From NCBI RefSeq assembly GCF_000187245.1, contig NC_027864.1:1209463-1273462 (forward strand): 64,000 nucleotides of DNA, read 5' to 3'. Both the position numbers and the translations under genes were made by a program. Below, piece by piece: positions 63,982 through 64,000 of the stretch (positions within the stretch are counted from its first letter, which is position 1; every line of letters starts with the position of its first letter). Source of the stretch: Ogataea parapolymorpha DL-1 (Eukaryota > Ascomycota > Pichiomycetes > Pichiales > Pichiaceae). Under the pieces are notes generated by a model. The model did not search any database. It saw only the letters and a list, made by a program, of their open reading frames with translations, and was not told where the DNA came from.

Positions 63982-64000
63982 GCAAGTTTAATATATGTAG

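Noticed and set aside
1..64000. CTG-clade (alternative) genetic code
   Set aside because: CTG codons fall at conserved Leu positions, for example in MET6 and TRP2, so the standard code fits.
1..64000. CRISPR arrays, bacterial operons, phage or rRNA genes
   Set aside because: No spaced repeats or rRNA-like sequence seen; genes have yeast-type families, spliceosomal introns and TATA promoters.

Overview
The window looks like a chromosomal segment of a methylotrophic or nitrogen-versatile budding yeast, most like Ogataea (Hansenula) polymorpha and relatives. This is inference from protein flavour, compact intergenes and near-balanced base composition. CTG falls at conserved leucine positions in proteins such as the methionine synthase, so this is a standard-code yeast. 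Introns are rare and very short: two are seen, of 40 and 34 nt, with GTAAGT/GTAGGT donors and (T)CTAAC-type branch points.

Region 1 (1-11.5 kb) is housekeeping: the end of a TatD-type hydrolase, a PTC2/3-type PP2C phosphatase, the mitochondrial exoribonuclease DSS1, peptidyl-tRNA hydrolase PTH2, a DNAJC8-like J-protein, methionine synthase MET6, the Cdc48 adaptor SHP1 (spliced), anthranilate synthase TRP2, and an unrecognised 92-residue spliced CAAX protein.

Region 2 (11.5-25.5 kb) is amino-acid and carbonyl metabolism: two paralogous AAAP-type amino-acid transporters, a class-III aminotransferase, a GRE2-like reductase, a RidA protein, an AIF/FSP1-like flavoprotein, an L-arabinitol dehydrogenase-like enzyme, an SDR, a Zn2Cys6 regulator and a maltose-acetyltransferase-like enzyme.

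Region 3 (25.6-33.8 kb, 'cluster 1') holds RidA no. 2, a Dal5-type permease broken by a 7-bp tandem duplication, a C2H2 regulator, a DapA-family lyase, D-serine dehydratase (DSD1) and an HSL-type esterase. The promoters share a CCCCCAC motif. A secreted acid-sphingomyelinase-like enzyme follows.

Region 4 (37.4-45.1 kb, 'cluster 2') holds a 2-oxoglutarate oxygenase, a second Dal5-type permease, a TauD/JLP1-type dioxygenase, a second DapA-family lyase, a PuuE-type cyclic-amide hydrolase and a Zn2Cys6 regulator. Promoters of four of these genes carry TCGGC-N4/N7-GCCGA inverted repeats. This is my best candidate for an undescribed, co-regulated catabolic pathway.

Region 5 (45.1-57.5 kb) is visibly AT-richer: an SDR, two Zn2Cys6 regulators (one frameshifted inside its zinc cluster), a CYP504-like P450, a DAO-family flavoenzyme, a haloacid-dehalogenase-like enzyme and an amino-acid permease. 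Region 6 (57.5-61.1 kb) is a tight same-strand run of an ornithine-aminotransferase-like enzyme, an aldo-keto reductase and an amidohydrolase. Region 7 (61.2-64 kb) has a broken sugar-porter pseudogene between two diverged direct repeats, then a YMR226C-like SDR. GATAAG sites, typical of nitrogen-catabolite control, recur in promoters across 13-55 kb, so most of the window reads as a nitrogen and secondary-carbon scavenging region.
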